From NCBI GenBank assembly GCA_023665325.1, contig JAMPED010000004.1, positions 44,447 to 108,446 on the forward strand: a stretch of 64,000 nucleotides of DNA. The letters are read 5' to 3'. Both the position numbers and the translations under genes were made by a program. The stretch is from Acetobacter sp. GTDB taxonomy: Bacteria; Pseudomonadota; Alphaproteobacteria; RF32; CAG-239. Below, in pieces: positions 8,287-16,288 of this stretch. The number at the start of each line of letters is the position of its first letter. The stretch's first letter is position 1. The notes beneath the pieces were generated by a model that ran no database searches, was not told the origin of the DNA, and saw nothing but the letters and a program-made list of their open reading frames with translations.

Positions 8287-9198
8287 ATGAAACAAGTGGA
8301 AAAAGAACAAGACAATAAGCCACGCGTAGCGCGTATGGGTGCGACCATTGCGTTACCGGCTTATTCAAGTATTCGTATTGATGTAGTAGAGCCTATTGAG
8401 GGGGAAGGGCTAGACATTAACAAAACGGCTTTATACTTAAAAAGTATTGCTAAAAATTTAGGTGGAACATTAGCTTTGCCGACACTAGAGGGTGAAAAAA
8501 CAGAAAAGAAGACAAAAGAGACTAAAAAGGCTGGCAAATTGCAAGCGGACTTTTTTGGTCGTCCAATGGAGTATGATGAAGCGCTGCATAGGTACTCTGT
8601 TAACGATGTCGTTTTCGCAAGTGTGACAACAATTGTGGACCAGTTTTACCCGATGGACAAAGGTGGCTTCATAGCGCCAGAATATCTAGAAAATGCCGCT
8701 ATGTATGGCTCATTCATCCACAAAATTTTTGAGAACGCAGTTAATGGCTTTTTGGCTGCCAAGCCATCTATCAGAACTTTGCAACAACAAGTTTTAGATT
8801 TTATAAAAGGACTGGATACATCAGACGGCTTATACACAGAACAAATGATTTTTGATGATGAGCTAATGATGGCAGGACGGTGCGATGTGCTAGCTGGACA
8901 TACTCTTATTGACTGGAAAACAAACAACGACTTGTTCGCGTTGAAACAATGTAAGTTGTCAGACGAAGTACTGGAGTTGTTGGGTGATGTTGCCAATTGG
9001 AACACTATTTGGGGTAGCTATGTACTTCAACAAAACTTTTATGCCTATATGTTTAATAAACAGAAAGCAGGAACTGTTAAAGAAGCCAAAATCGTCTGGG
9101 CACCAGACTTAGACAAAGAAATCACTGTGCGTGATGTGCCATTGCTTACCGAAGAACAAATATTAGCAGTTCTTGCTCAATATAATCGCCCAAACTAA
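8287..9198 (+). CDS. PD-(D/E)XK exonuclease, RecB/Cas4-like
   Basis: 303 residues, ATG 8287 after TAGGAGA. Nuclease core about 140-260: HKIFE (motif I), GRCDVLAGHTLIDWKTN (motifs II and III, D...D-x-K-T), then YVLQQNFY (the Q-x3-Y motif of RecB/lambda-exo-like enzymes). The N-terminal 90 residues are a charged, poorly conserved extension. Probably processes DNA ends for RecA-mediated recombination; next to ssb. Lacks the four cysteines of Cas4, so not an iron-sulfur enzyme. Confidence 0.8.
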   Translation: MKQVEKEQDNKPRVARMGATIALPAYSSIRIDVVEPIEGEGLDINKTALYLKSIAKNLGGTLALPTLEGEKTEKKTKETKKAGKLQADFFGRPMEYDEALHRYSVNDVVFASVTTIVDQFYPMDKGGFIAPEYLENAAMYGSFIHKIFENAVNGFLAAKPSIRTLQQQVLDFIKGLDTSDGLYTEQMIFDDELMMAGRCDVLAGHTLIDWKTNNDLFALKQCKLSDEVLELLGDVANWNTIWGSYVLQQNFYAYMFNKQKAGTVKEAKIVWAPDLDKEITVRDVPLLTEEQILAVLAQYNRPN

Positions 9199-9205
9199 AA
9201 TGGTG

Positions 9206-9235
9206 TATAATAGTTGCGACTAACCATCGCAACTA
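9206..9235 (+). promoter_or_regulatory. -10 box with 9-bp palindromic operator candidate
   Basis: TATAAT (9206-9211) abuts the perfect inverted repeat TAGTTGCGA-7 nt-TCGCAACTA (9211-9235), ending six bases before ATG 9242. No ribosome site is visible. Confidence 0.5.
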
Positions 9236-9241
9236 TTTACT

Positions 9242-9508
9242 ATGCAACAAGTTTTTAGAGGCAAGAATTTTTATGTTATCTTGCTGAAAGACGAAATTAA
9301 GTTTGGCGCAAAGTACAACGGTGTTACAACTTACCCAAAGTGGCTTGGGAAAAATCGTGCAGTGATGCGCAATGCACAAAAAGCTATTCGCAAAGACCCA
9401 CCACAGACCATTATTGACTTCTTACATTATGTTGGACATTTTGGACTTGCCGGCGCGCATAAAACTGGTGAAGCCGTAGATAAAAGTTTATTTTTAGACG
9501 AAAAGTAA
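9242..9508 (+). CDS. Unknown small protein
   Basis: 88 residues with no Shine-Dalgarno site; a perfect palindrome occupies the usual position. Basic central region (WLGKNRAVMRNAQKAIRK). Function unknown. Confidence 0.6.
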   Translation: MQQVFRGKNFYVILLKDEIKFGAKYNGVTTYPKWLGKNRAVMRNAQKAIRKDPPQTIIDFLHYVGHFGLAGAHKTGEAVDKSLFLDEK

Positions 9509-9527
9509 CTTTTTTTGCAGAAAGCCC

Positions 9528-9556
9528 TTGACAAGCCATTAGATGCGTGATAGCAT
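9528..9556 (+). promoter_or_regulatory. Promoter before 9610
   Basis: TTGACA (9528-9533), 17 bp, TAGCAT (9551-9556) with an extended TGA before it. Confidence 0.6.
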
Positions 9557-9609
9557 TGACTCAGAGGATACGTTGTTATCTAATATAAACATAGGGGAAA
9601 CAAACAAAC

Positions 9610-9939
9610 GTGAAACCAAGAGCAATTCTAGTAAGTTATCGCGCACTTGTAGGCAACAAGGGTTTTTTGCGTCATTTTATTTCTTTAATAACAGACTGTA
9701 TAGAGGACAGTGATTATGCTGACCTCATTATTGTTGGTGAAGACAAAGAGCAAATGGCAAAAATGTGCTACAACAATTGTATTGAACCAAACTCATACAT
9801 TGAAACAAACAGCCCATGCTATAGTGATGTGATTTCTAGCTTAAAAACCAAATACAAAACTCTCGGCATTATTGTCGCGCATGATGATAATTACGAGAAA
9901 GTAAACAAACGACTGGTGACAGTTCTGGTGGTAGCGTAG
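9610..9939 (+). CDS. Unknown protein
   Basis: 109 residues, start GTG 9610. Alternating beta/alpha pattern with strands AILVSYRAL, DLIIVGED, LGIIVAHDD, suggesting a small Rossmann-like or DprA-like nucleotide-binding fold; no motif firm enough for a family. Followed 11 bases later by the exonuclease gene. Confidence 0.6.
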   Translation: MKPRAILVSYRALVGNKGFLRHFISLITDCIEDSDYADLIIVGEDKEQMAKMCYNNCIEPNSYIETNSPCYSDVISSLKTKYKTLGIIVAHDDNYEKVNKRLVTVLVVA

Positions 9940-9949
9940 AGGTATAAAA

Positions 9950-10777
9950 ATGAAATTAACAGACGAACAAAAACAAAATTATCGCGCCGCAAAGATTTTG
10001 GTGTACGATATTGAAATTAGCCCAACGCTAGGGTGGACGTATGGTGAATATGAAACAAACGTCTTACGTGTAGAGAAGCAACCGTTGCTAATGTCATTTT
10101 CATGGAAATGGTTGGGGTCAGATGAGGAGCCACAATGTGAGGTAATCAGCAAGCTAGAAGCAGACGCATGGAATGATAAACGTCTAGTTATGCGTCTGCG
10201 CGACTTATTTGATGAGGCTCAACTCCTTGTCGGGCATAATATTGACCGCTTTGATAACCGAGTTATGACAGGCAAGTTTATTGACTGGGGGCTTAAACCG
10301 CCGTCTCCTTGTAAGTCATGGGACACTCTTAAAATGGCACGCAAGCATAAATTTGGTTCCAACAAACTTGATGCTTTAGGGAGCCGCTTCAATGAGGGGC
10401 GTAAGACGGAAGTGACGCATGCTGATGTATGGTATGACCTACTTTTTGGAGATAAAAAACAGCACGATAAGTCTGAAAAACTTATGCGTGAATATAATAA
10501 TCAGGATGTCGCGCTTACCGAGAAAATCTTTTGGCATCTAATGCCATACTATCAGACGGGCATTACCCTTGGTCGGCTTATCGGAAGTAGCTGGGTGTGT
10601 GACTGTGGCAGCACTGAAGGACAGTTCCACGGCGTTGCGTTTTCGCCAACCGGAAAATATCGCAGATGGCAATGCAATCATTGCGGTAAATGGCACAAGG
10701 TTTATGAGGACAATAAAGATGACCGCGAGGAGTTTAATCCTAAAGAGGAACGCCCACGGTTGCGCCATATTACTTAA
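9950..10777 (+). CDS. DEDDy-type 3'-5' exonuclease with C-terminal zinc ribbon
   Basis: 275 residues. RNase H-like exonuclease: Exo I VYDIEIS (about 18-24), Exo II GHNIDRFDNR (about 96-105), Exo III YNNQDVAL (about 182-189), the Y-x3-D pattern of the DEDDy class. Residues 215-250 carry C-D-C ... C-N-H-C, a zinc ribbon not usual in this family. Possibly proofreading or nick-processing; may act with a DNA polymerase that lies outside the window. Confidence 0.8.
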   Translation: MKLTDEQKQNYRAAKILVYDIEISPTLGWTYGEYETNVLRVEKQPLLMSFSWKWLGSDEEPQCEVISKLEADAWNDKRLVMRLRDLFDEAQLLVGHNIDRFDNRVMTGKFIDWGLKPPSPCKSWDTLKMARKHKFGSNKLDALGSRFNEGRKTEVTHADVWYDLLFGDKKQHDKSEKLMREYNNQDVALTEKIFWHLMPYYQTGITLGRLIGSSWVCDCGSTEGQFHGVAFSPTGKYRRWQCNHCGKWHKVYEDNKDDREEFNPKEERPRLRHIT

Positions 10778-10785
10778 TTTTAGGC

Positions 10786-10814
10786 TTGACAATCGCGATT
10801 TTATTCGCTATAAT
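10786..10814 (+). promoter_or_regulatory. Consensus promoter of the 10843 operon
   Basis: TTGACA (10786-10791), 17 bp, TATAAT (10809-10814); AAAGGAG and ATG 10843 follow. Confidence 0.9.
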
Positions 10815-10842
10815 GAAAGCATAATTAGAAAGGAGCCTAAAT

Positions 10843-11055
10843 ATGGCAAAACAAGACCCAGTAAAAAAGTTAATCGAGGATGCAACCAACTTGGTTACAG
10901 AAAATAAGAGCATTGTGCTTGGCGCTTTGGTTGGCTACCTAGCTAGCGACATTCTTGAGAAAAAGCCAGAAATCCGCAACGCAATTCTTGGCGCGCTTGC
11001 AGGCAATACTGATGTCAAGAAGCTTTTGAGCAGCGGTAGTAAAGACGAGGAATAG
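10843..11055 (+). CDS. Small unknown protein, possibly membrane-associated
   Basis: 70 residues with a moderately hydrophobic stretch SIVLGALVGYLASDIL and a second NAILGALAG, resembling a short glycine-zipper-like helical hairpin. Strong promoter and ribosome site. Followed by two membrane proteins, so a small membrane-complex operon (10843-11842) is plausible. Confidence 0.65.
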   Translation: MAKQDPVKKLIEDATNLVTENKSIVLGALVGYLASDILEKKPEIRNAILGALAGNTDVKKLLSSGSKDEE

Positions 11056-11058
11056 TCT

Positions 11059-11421
11059 ATGACTAAAAAGAAAGAAGTTAATAAGGAACAGGCAAAAGAA
11101 GCTGAAAACGCTGCACGTGAAATCAGCAAGCTAGCTGGACGCACTGTGGGTGAAGTGTGGACTATCTTTGTTCGCAAATCAGTAGTCAAAGGTCTATCTA
11201 TTACACTTGTAGCTGCAGCACTCATCTTTGGCGGTGTCTGGTTCATGCTCGGTTTGCCAGTCAACCCAATTGGCATGGGGTTATTCGCTGTTGCTTTGGC
11301 ATTGCTATTTGTGGCGATTAACTACCTAGGCAACCCTGCTTACTATGCAATGACCGATATTACAGAAGTCATTAAAAGTATTAGCAAAAAGGGCAACAAA
11401 AATGGCTGGAGCCTTGACTAA
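11059..11421 (+). CDS. Two-span membrane protein
   Basis: 120 residues: charged N-terminal 40 residues, TM1 about 53-71 (ITLVAAALIFGGVWFML), TM2 about 76-96 (GMGLFAVALALLFVAI), cytoplasmic tail. Overlaps the next gene by 20 bases. Function unknown. Confidence 0.65.
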   Translation: MTKKKEVNKEQAKEAENAAREISKLAGRTVGEVWTIFVRKSVVKGLSITLVAAALIFGGVWFMLGLPVNPIGMGLFAVALALLFVAINYLGNPAYYAMTDITEVIKSISKKGNKNGWSLD

Positions 11422-11842
11422 ACTACTACTGACATTCTTACCGTCTCAAGTAGTTTTTGGCGCACAGCGAAAGATACAGCATAGGGTTTTTGAATTCAAA
11501 AACCCTAAAGCTATTCAAATCACGAATCCGAAACGCGATTATTACGACTATCAATATCACACTCATTGGTGCAACCCAAATTTCCCTAAAATCGGACACG
11601 CTGTCAAAGTAGCAAAAAAGGACGAAGTTACATCTAATGTTTTCAACAATTTAGACAAGCTACCAGAAGAATTCTTTATTAACCGAGGCATCGAGGACCA
11701 TAGAGTTCCTTTTGACTATTGGTTTCCAATGTGGAAAGACCAGTTTAGGCGTAGGCTAAAAAATATCTTGTGGGGCGTATTCGGTATTACTATTGCTATT
11801 GTGTTGCCAATTATTCTAACTATTCTTAATATTTGGAGGTAA
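11402..11842 (+). CDS. Unknown protein with C-terminal membrane anchor
   Basis: 146 residues. A soluble, aromatic and basic domain is followed by one TM helix at about 122-142 (VFGITIAIVLPIILTI). Start ATG 11402 lies in the upstream gene. Unknown function. Confidence 0.6.
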   Translation: MAGALTKLLLTFLPSQVVFGAQRKIQHRVFEFKNPKAIQITNPKRDYYDYQYHTHWCNPNFPKIGHAVKVAKKDEVTSNVFNNLDKLPEEFFINRGIEDHRVPFDYWFPMWKDQFRRRLKNILWGVFGITIAIVLPIILTILNIWR

Positions 11843-11844
11843 AG

Positions 11845-12189
11845 ATGTTAGCAAAAGATTTTAACAAAATTGTAGAAGACCAATTTGATATTTGTCGTGA
11901 CTTAATGGTGAACAAAGCTGGAGAGTATGCAACAGAAGACCGTCTGTTTAATTTTAAGCAGCCTACGTCTATGATGCACCAAAATCAAGCCCAAGTATGC
12001 CTGTCGTATCAGATGAAGCATATGGCAAGTTGTGTCAAAATTGCTGAAGACCTAAACAAAGGCATATTTCCAACTGACGAAATGCTAGACGAAAAAGTGA
12101 CAGATATGATTAACTATTGTTTGCTCTTTAAGGCAAATGTCAAAGAATTGCGCGATTATTATACACAAAAGCCGGACACTGTGCTATAA
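11845..12189 (+). CDS. DUF1599/MazG-like nucleotide metabolism protein
   Basis: 114 residues from ATG 11845, with GGAGG five bases before. Sequence pattern LMVNKAGEYATEDRLFNFK near residues 16-35 and DEKVTDMINYCLLFKANV near the C terminus matches the all-alpha phage family PF07659 (nucleotide-modification-associated domain 1, MazG-like fold). Such proteins are thought to act on non-canonical or excess nucleotides; the exact substrate is unknown. Confidence 0.6.
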   Translation: MLAKDFNKIVEDQFDICRDLMVNKAGEYATEDRLFNFKQPTSMMHQNQAQVCLSYQMKHMASCVKIAEDLNKGIFPTDEMLDEKVTDMINYCLLFKANVKELRDYYTQKPDTVL

Positions 12190-12239
12190 TAGTATTGCAA
12201 GAATATAATTTATTACCAAAACACTTTCGCGAGGTGATT

Positions 12240-12611
12240 ATGGGCAGACGATTACCACGAACACGCGCTCGTAGGTTAGCCCATAATAATCGTGAATTCA
12301 TCCTTTATTCAAGGATGGCAGCAGGAGATTGCCTCTACTGTGGTCGCCATGATGGCGAAAACATTAGGGGCAATCATGCTCGTTGGGGCAAAAAAAGAGC
12401 AGCCAAAAGATTATATGCTACTGGCAAGGGGCGCAAAATTCCAAAGAATTTTCACAAGTCTTGGTACAAAAAAATGGGATTAACCCAAAACCCTACATTA
12501 TGGCACGCATGGTCGGACGCATGGTATGCGAAAGATTATGCAATGCTTGCCTCCATAGAAGAGCAAGAGAAACAATTTGCTATTGATGGGCTAATCGCTT
12601 ATCAAAGATGA
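12240..12611 (+). CDS. Unknown basic protein with a CxxC motif
   Basis: 123 residues from ATG 12240, preceded by GAGGTGAT, an extended anti-16S match; an upstream TTG was rejected. Arg/Lys-rich (about one quarter), with CLYCGRHD at about 30-37; looks nucleic-acid-binding. An extended -10 TGCTATAAT ends at 12190. Overlaps the convergent gene by 21 bases. Confidence 0.6.
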   Translation: MGRRLPRTRARRLAHNNREFILYSRMAAGDCLYCGRHDGENIRGNHARWGKKRAAKRLYATGKGRKIPKNFHKSWYKKMGLTQNPTLWHAWSDAWYAKDYAMLASIEEQEKQFAIDGLIAYQR

Positions 12612-12815
12612 TACCCAGCGCTTGATAGTTCCCGTCAAGGTTAAGGGGTCAAATACAAAGGTTTGGTCGTTTACGACCACTTTTTGTTTTTTGAGACTCA
12701 TCTGCACTACCTCAGAAACTGTAAACCCTGCCTTAACTAGCTCATTTTTGAAGAAGAAAAAGTTGGGATGTTGAAAACAATCGCAAGTTTTATTTTTATA
12801 TATAGTCGCTTCCAT
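12591..12815 (-). CDS. Small unknown protein, leaderless
   Basis: 74 residues. On the minus strand TATAAT (12827-12822) is followed by exactly six bases and the ATG, so the mRNA probably starts at the start codon. Phe-rich N terminus (FQHPNFFFFK) and beta-like VVVNDQTFVFDPLT. No family recognised. Confidence 0.6.
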   Translation of the reverse strand: MEATIYKNKTCDCFQHPNFFFFKNELVKAGFTVSEVVQMSLKKQKVVVNDQTFVFDPLTLTGTIKRWVSSLISD

Positions 12816-12821
12816 ATTTTT

Positions 12822-12849
12822 ATTATATAAAAAAACGACCCTCTACCAA
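12822..12849 (-). promoter_or_regulatory. Leaderless promoter of 12815 gene
   Basis: TTGGTA (12849-12844), 16 bp, TATAAT (12827-12822), six bases to ATG. Confidence 0.65.
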
Positions 12850-12998
12850 CTGAACTTTTTACAAGAAAAAAGTAAGCAATACAAGGAACAAAAATGTATT
12901 GTTGGTAAAGGGTATTTCGTTTTTAATAAGCTATGCGTACGCCAGTACACACAAAGAAAGGGACTAATAAAGCAGAAAATGCCAACACTATATTAGTC
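12826..12998 (-). ncRNA. Candidate small RNA, about 170 nt
   Basis: Starts about seven bases after a strong minus-strand promoter (13033-13005). Contains GACTAATA/TATTAGTC near the 5' end, then a 13-bp stem (12901-12913 with 12838-12850, one G-T pair) enclosing a CAATACA/TGTATTG hairpin, and ends in CG plus a run of seven T. No open reading frame with a start signal. The 3' part is a good intrinsic terminator. Unknown class. Confidence 0.6.
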
Positions 12999-13004
12999 TC
13001 TATT

Positions 13005-13033
13005 ATTATATTACACTATTTGTAAAAATGCAA
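13005..13033 (-). promoter_or_regulatory. Promoter of the 12826-12998 small RNA
   Basis: TTGCAT (13033-13028), 17 bp, TATAAT (13010-13005) on the minus strand. Confidence 0.75.
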
Positions 13034-13053
13034 TACTTTTTTGTAACTTTTTC

Positions 13054-13082
13054 TTGACTTTCTATTCCAGTTGCGCTAAAAT
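13054..13082 (+). promoter_or_regulatory. Promoter of RNA ligase gene
   Basis: TTGACT (13054-13059), 17 bp, TAAAAT (13077-13082). Confidence 0.8.
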
Positions 13083-13108
13083 TAGAAGTATAACCAAAAG
13101 GAATTCGT

Positions 13109-14218
13109 ATGCAACAAGAAAGTTTACTGGAAAAACTAGACAAAGAGGTTGAGTGCAAAATGCTTCGTCGGTCCTTTAACCGAGACGAGCGACTGGCTAT
13201 TTATGCTTACACGCCAAACTGTGAAGCAGCTGACGAGTGGACTTCCATTCAGCGTGCAGCGCGCGGTTTAGTAGTGAACTCTCGTGGGGAGATTATTATT
13301 CATTGCGTACCAAAATTCTTCAACCTAGATACCCCTCATGGTGTAACGCAAAAAGAGTTAGAAGACCTTGCTAACAAAAACTACAAAATTGTTTATACAG
13401 AAAAAAATGACGGCTATCTAATACAGGTCAAAAACGATTCATATTATGGGTTAATTGTCACATCCAAAGGAAGCTTTGACTCTCAATATGCTAATTTTGC
13501 ACGCGAATACTTACAAGGTGTAGACTTGCCACAAGATATTACCTTTATCTGTGAATTATTGCACACATTTCCAGGTGATGAATCTATTATCGTAACTAAA
13601 CACGAGGGGACGCGCCTTGTTGTATGGGAAGTCTTAAATGAGGACGGCAATACTATTCTTGAGGACTATTATGAGGAGCGTAGAAAATTGCCCGCAAAAA
13701 TGGAGTTAACTCGACGCTTCACCTATAAAGAATATTTAGAATATATGAAGCGCGAAGACGTAGAGGGGGTAGTAATGATGGTGCCAGACTTAGACAACGG
13801 CAACGGTTTTAATACCCATACTTGTTTAAGAGTGAAGCATAAAACTCCAATATTCTTTTTGAAGCATCAAATGATTTCGCAATGTACTAAAAAAGCGGCT
13901 TACAAATATTTTGCTGCCGAACAAGACCTAAACGAAATAGATTTGCCGGATGAGTTTCGCCCACAAATGGAAGAATGGACACAAGAACTACACCGACTAT
14001 ATAATGACTTTTTAGCAGATATCGTAAAATGGGAAGTAACCCTACAAGACTTAACGCAAAAAGGACTATGGTTGAATACTAGCCTCGGTTTATCCCACCG
14101 TCAAAAGGCAGGTATTACATATGCACGTTTGAACCAGATGTCCAAGTTAAGGGATGTCTGTATGTCACATGTTAAAGAAAAATTTTTACCAAAGGAGGAC
14201 GATTATGTCAGCGAATAA
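13109..14218 (+). CDS. rnlA: RNA ligase, T4 Rnl1 (RnlA)-like
   Basis: ATP-dependent RNA ligase that joins 3'-OH and 5'-phosphate ends, classically repairing tRNA cut in the anticodon loop. 369 residues. Motif I EKNDGYL at about 98-104 (adenylated Lys), motif III/IIIa region CELLHTF and VVWEVLN, motif IV VEGVVMM at about 219-225, motif V RVKHKTP at about 243-249. Length and order fit PF09511. AAAGGAATTCGT precedes the ATG. A second ligase at 16275 and a Pnkp at 28096 complete an RNA-repair set. Confidence 0.85.
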   Translation: MQQESLLEKLDKEVECKMLRRSFNRDERLAIYAYTPNCEAADEWTSIQRAARGLVVNSRGEIIIHCVPKFFNLDTPHGVTQKELEDLANKNYKIVYTEKNDGYLIQVKNDSYYGLIVTSKGSFDSQYANFAREYLQGVDLPQDITFICELLHTFPGDESIIVTKHEGTRLVVWEVLNEDGNTILEDYYEERRKLPAKMELTRRFTYKEYLEYMKREDVEGVVMMVPDLDNGNGFNTHTCLRVKHKTPIFFLKHQMISQCTKKAAYKYFAAEQDLNEIDLPDEFRPQMEEWTQELHRLYNDFLADIVKWEVTLQDLTQKGLWLNTSLGLSHRQKAGITYARLNQMSKLRDVCMSHVKEKFLPKEDDYVSE

Positions 14219-14783
14219 TCAACTGATTACGGCTAGTCTAGCTGGAACCTACTTTTGTTGGGTAGAAACCGCAGAAGAGTGCTGTGGAGATGAGGGTGGT
14301 ATTAGACGGTTGTCTATTTACGACACTGGCTGCTATCGCGCTAAAACGGCCGAAGAAGCTATGAAGCAGGCAATAAACGCATATGGACCAACCGAGTATG
14401 GGGAATATCGTGCTAGGGGTGGTAAAACGTTCCTTGCGGACGGTACGCCAGTAGTTATTACAGAATTATATAAATTGCATAAGCAGGAGCAAAAACGTCA
14501 ACGTAAGCATCAAGAAAAGGCAACTTGTGCAAAAAAGGAACAAGTTGGACTTGAGCAGCGTGTTCAAGAATTAGAGAGAAGCAATAAGCAGCTACGGTCC
14601 ATGATGCTCAACCAGCACCAAATTAACTCTGGCCTTGCTAAAGCTTGCGAAGAACTTGCGACAACTTGTCAGACCTTGCACGATTGGCTGACCGTTCACA
14701 CAATAGGCGTTACGGCTGACGAGAAAGGTCGGTTAATTAAGCAATTTTTTGAGGAAGAGATTAAAAACAAGTCCAAAAAGTAG
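14205..14783 (+). CDS. Unknown protein with coiled coil
   Basis: 192 residues from ATG 14205 (AAAGGAGG six bases before; start inside the ligase gene's end). N-terminal half has a CCGDEGG cluster and mixed alpha/beta pattern; about 95-165 is a K/E/Q-rich coiled coil. Co-transcribed and coupled with the RNA ligase, but role unknown. Confidence 0.6.
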   Translation: MSANNQLITASLAGTYFCWVETAEECCGDEGGIRRLSIYDTGCYRAKTAEEAMKQAINAYGPTEYGEYRARGGKTFLADGTPVVITELYKLHKQEQKRQRKHQEKATCAKKEQVGLEQRVQELERSNKQLRSMMLNQHQINSGLAKACEELATTCQTLHDWLTVHTIGVTADEKGRLIKQFFEEEIKNKSKK

Positions 14784-14790
14784 CCCATGC

Positions 14791-14796
14791 TATAAT
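14791..14796 (+). promoter_or_regulatory. Extended -10 of a leaderless gene
   Basis: TGC-TATAAT followed by six bases and ATG 14803. Confidence 0.65.
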
Positions 14797-14802
14797 TAGA
14801 AC

Positions 14803-14889
14803 ATGGAACGAGAAGTAAGTGAAGACCTTGAATACAAAATGGAAGATTCGCTTATGCGAGTCCTGCAAAACTTGGAGGAAGAATCATGA
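14803..14889 (+). CDS. 28-residue leaderless micro-ORF
   Basis: ATG sits at the predicted transcription start. The acidic peptide (MEREVSEDLEYKMEDSLM...) ends in TGA overlapping the next ATG (14886), so it may couple translation of that gene. Its 3' end supplies the next gene's GGAGGA ribosome site. Confidence 0.5.
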   Translation: MEREVSEDLEYKMEDSLMRVLQNLEEES

Positions 14890-15176
14890 GCTTCTCGTTA
14901 TTTCTACTTATGGCTGGAATCGTCATTGCTTGCCTAGCATTTGGATATAGTGAAGGCAAAAGAGTAAATCCCCAGCATAAAGAATTAGAGATTCGCACAT
15001 TGTTTGAAATTGCGCTAGTACAACAGCAGCTGGAAGCAGCTGGTAAGTACGCAGACTTGTCAGAGGTAGAGCTTCTACAAGTTGCCGCTTCTTTAGCTGG
15101 AGCTAAGTATCAAGTATTTAAGAAACAGTATGCAAAACACCAAGAAACTAACAATAGCCGAGAAAAAGAAACTTAG
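14886..15176 (+). CDS. Membrane-anchored helical protein
   Basis: 96 residues: N-terminal TM helix about 2-21 (FSLFLLMAGIVIACLAFGY), then a soluble Q/E/A/L-rich helical region. ATGA overlap with the micro-ORF upstream, 47-base overlap with the nuclease gene downstream. Unknown function. Confidence 0.6.
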   Translation: MSFSLFLLMAGIVIACLAFGYSEGKRVNPQHKELEIRTLFEIALVQQQLEAAGKYADLSEVELLQVAASLAGAKYQVFKKQYAKHQETNNSREKET

Positions 15177-15624
15177 AAAAGAGTTTATTACTCGTATGGA
15201 CAAGATGACTTCGTTAGTCGTCCGATGTCGAGATAGTAAATGTGCTTCTTGTGGCAAAAATATTCCCTTTAAGGAGCGGCAAAATGGTCATTTTATTGGG
15301 CGCGCTTTTTTGCCAACACGTTTTGACCTAGTAAACTGCAACGTAGAATGTTGTAGTTGTAATGTATATTCTCCAGACCATTTGGTGGGGTATTCTGCTT
15401 ACATTCTAAAGCACTATGGGAAAAAAGAGTTCGACCGTCTAACAAAACTACACAATGATTACAAGAATGGCAAAGTAAAAAATAGTATTCCAATTGACGA
15501 AGCTCTTTATTTGTATCGTAATATGTGGCGCTTAACGAGGCAAATGATTTTGACTAGAAACGTAAAAGACTTTCCGGCAAGCTGGGCAGATTATAGCAAG
15601 TATGAAGCGCTTGATTACATTTGA
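15130..15624 (+). CDS. NinG/Rap-like recombination nuclease
   Basis: 164 residues resembling lambda NinG (Rap): R-C-R-D-S-K-C-A-S-C-G-K at about 33-44, QNGHFIGR at about 52-59, RFDLVNCNVECCSCN at about 65-79, the zinc-binding Cys/His set of this family, then a helical tail. NinG proteins cleave branched DNA or help RecA-independent recombination. Start ATG 15130 is the longest that keeps the conserved N terminus. Confidence 0.7.
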   Translation: MQNTKKLTIAEKKKLRKEFITRMDKMTSLVVRCRDSKCASCGKNIPFKERQNGHFIGRAFLPTRFDLVNCNVECCSCNVYSPDHLVGYSAYILKHYGKKEFDRLTKLHNDYKNGKVKNSIPIDEALYLYRNMWRLTRQMILTRNVKDFPASWADYSKYEALDYI

Positions 15625-15636
15625 TATAATACGGTT

Positions 15637-15734
15637 AGACGGAACTTCTCCTTTCGACCGTTTCTGCGACTGACAAAATTTCGCCCACATTCTTATTCCG
15701 CATATTCGGGCGACTACAAAACAGTCGCTTTTTT
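15637..15734 (+). ncRNA. Candidate small RNA, about 100 nt
   Basis: Begins about seven bases after an extended -10 TGATATAAT (15625-15630). Folds as nested hairpin: outer GCGACTG (15666-15672)/CAGTCGC (15722-15728), inner TCGCCC (15681-15686)/GGGCGA (15708-15713), then TTTTTT. A 5' GACGG/CCGTT hairpin precedes. No start codon with ribosome site inside. May also simply be the terminator of the upstream gene. Confidence 0.5.
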
Positions 15735-15775
15735 GATGTATGATACAATGTCATCATAATAGTAAAGGAGATACT

Positions 15776-16288
15776 ATGCAACCGCAAGGTATGACATTTA
15801 AGTATAAAATTCTAGTCACCCACGACTGGGAAGAAACAGAAACTAAAACTGCAGAGCTGCTTAATCAAGGTTATCAGCTAGTTGGCGCACCAACACCCTA
15901 CGATGACCCTGTACACGGCAAGGAAATTGTTCAGTGTATGATTTTGCCTGAAATAGATATGGCGCAGCAACCAACTCCAGCAAGCGAGCTGTCTGAAGAG
16001 GACCAAGCTAAGATGGATGCTGAAATTACTCAACGCATTAACGACAATCTTGCGCCATATACTAAAGATTTGGCAGACATTAACGACTTGCGTATTGTTG
16101 CAGAAAATCAGCAAATCGTTTTATACCGCAAAACTAAAAATCTAGGCGCGATTTCCGGCTCTTTGCTTGTAAGCGAGATTAAACATGGCAAGCATGCACC
16201 AAATGACTTAGATGAGAGTAAAGTATTAAATGAGTTAGACGATGCCATCGTTAAAGGACTAGGAGTAGCCAGCAATGAAAACAACTAA
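15776..16288 (+). CDS. Unknown protein
   Basis: 170 residues from ATG 15776 (AAAGGAG five bases upstream). N terminus MTFKYKILVTHDWEETE suggests a small DUF4177-like strand-helix domain (tagging -LLNQGYQLVGAP-). Middle section charged. Ends inside the next gene's start; cotranscribed with the second RNA ligase. Confidence 0.6.
   Translation: MQPQGMTFKYKILVTHDWEETETKTAELLNQGYQLVGAPTPYDDPVHGKEIVQCMILPEIDMAQQPTPASELSEEDQAKMDAEITQRINDNLAPYTKDLADINDLRIVAENQQIVLYRKTKNLGAISGSLLVSEIKHGKHAPNDLDESKVLNELDDAIVKGLGVASNENN

Noticed and set aside
12838..12870. Reverse strand reads like a tRNA D arm (GTTCAGTTGGTAGAG)
   Set aside because: No acceptor, anticodon or T arm around it; it is part of the terminator stem of the minus-strand small RNA.
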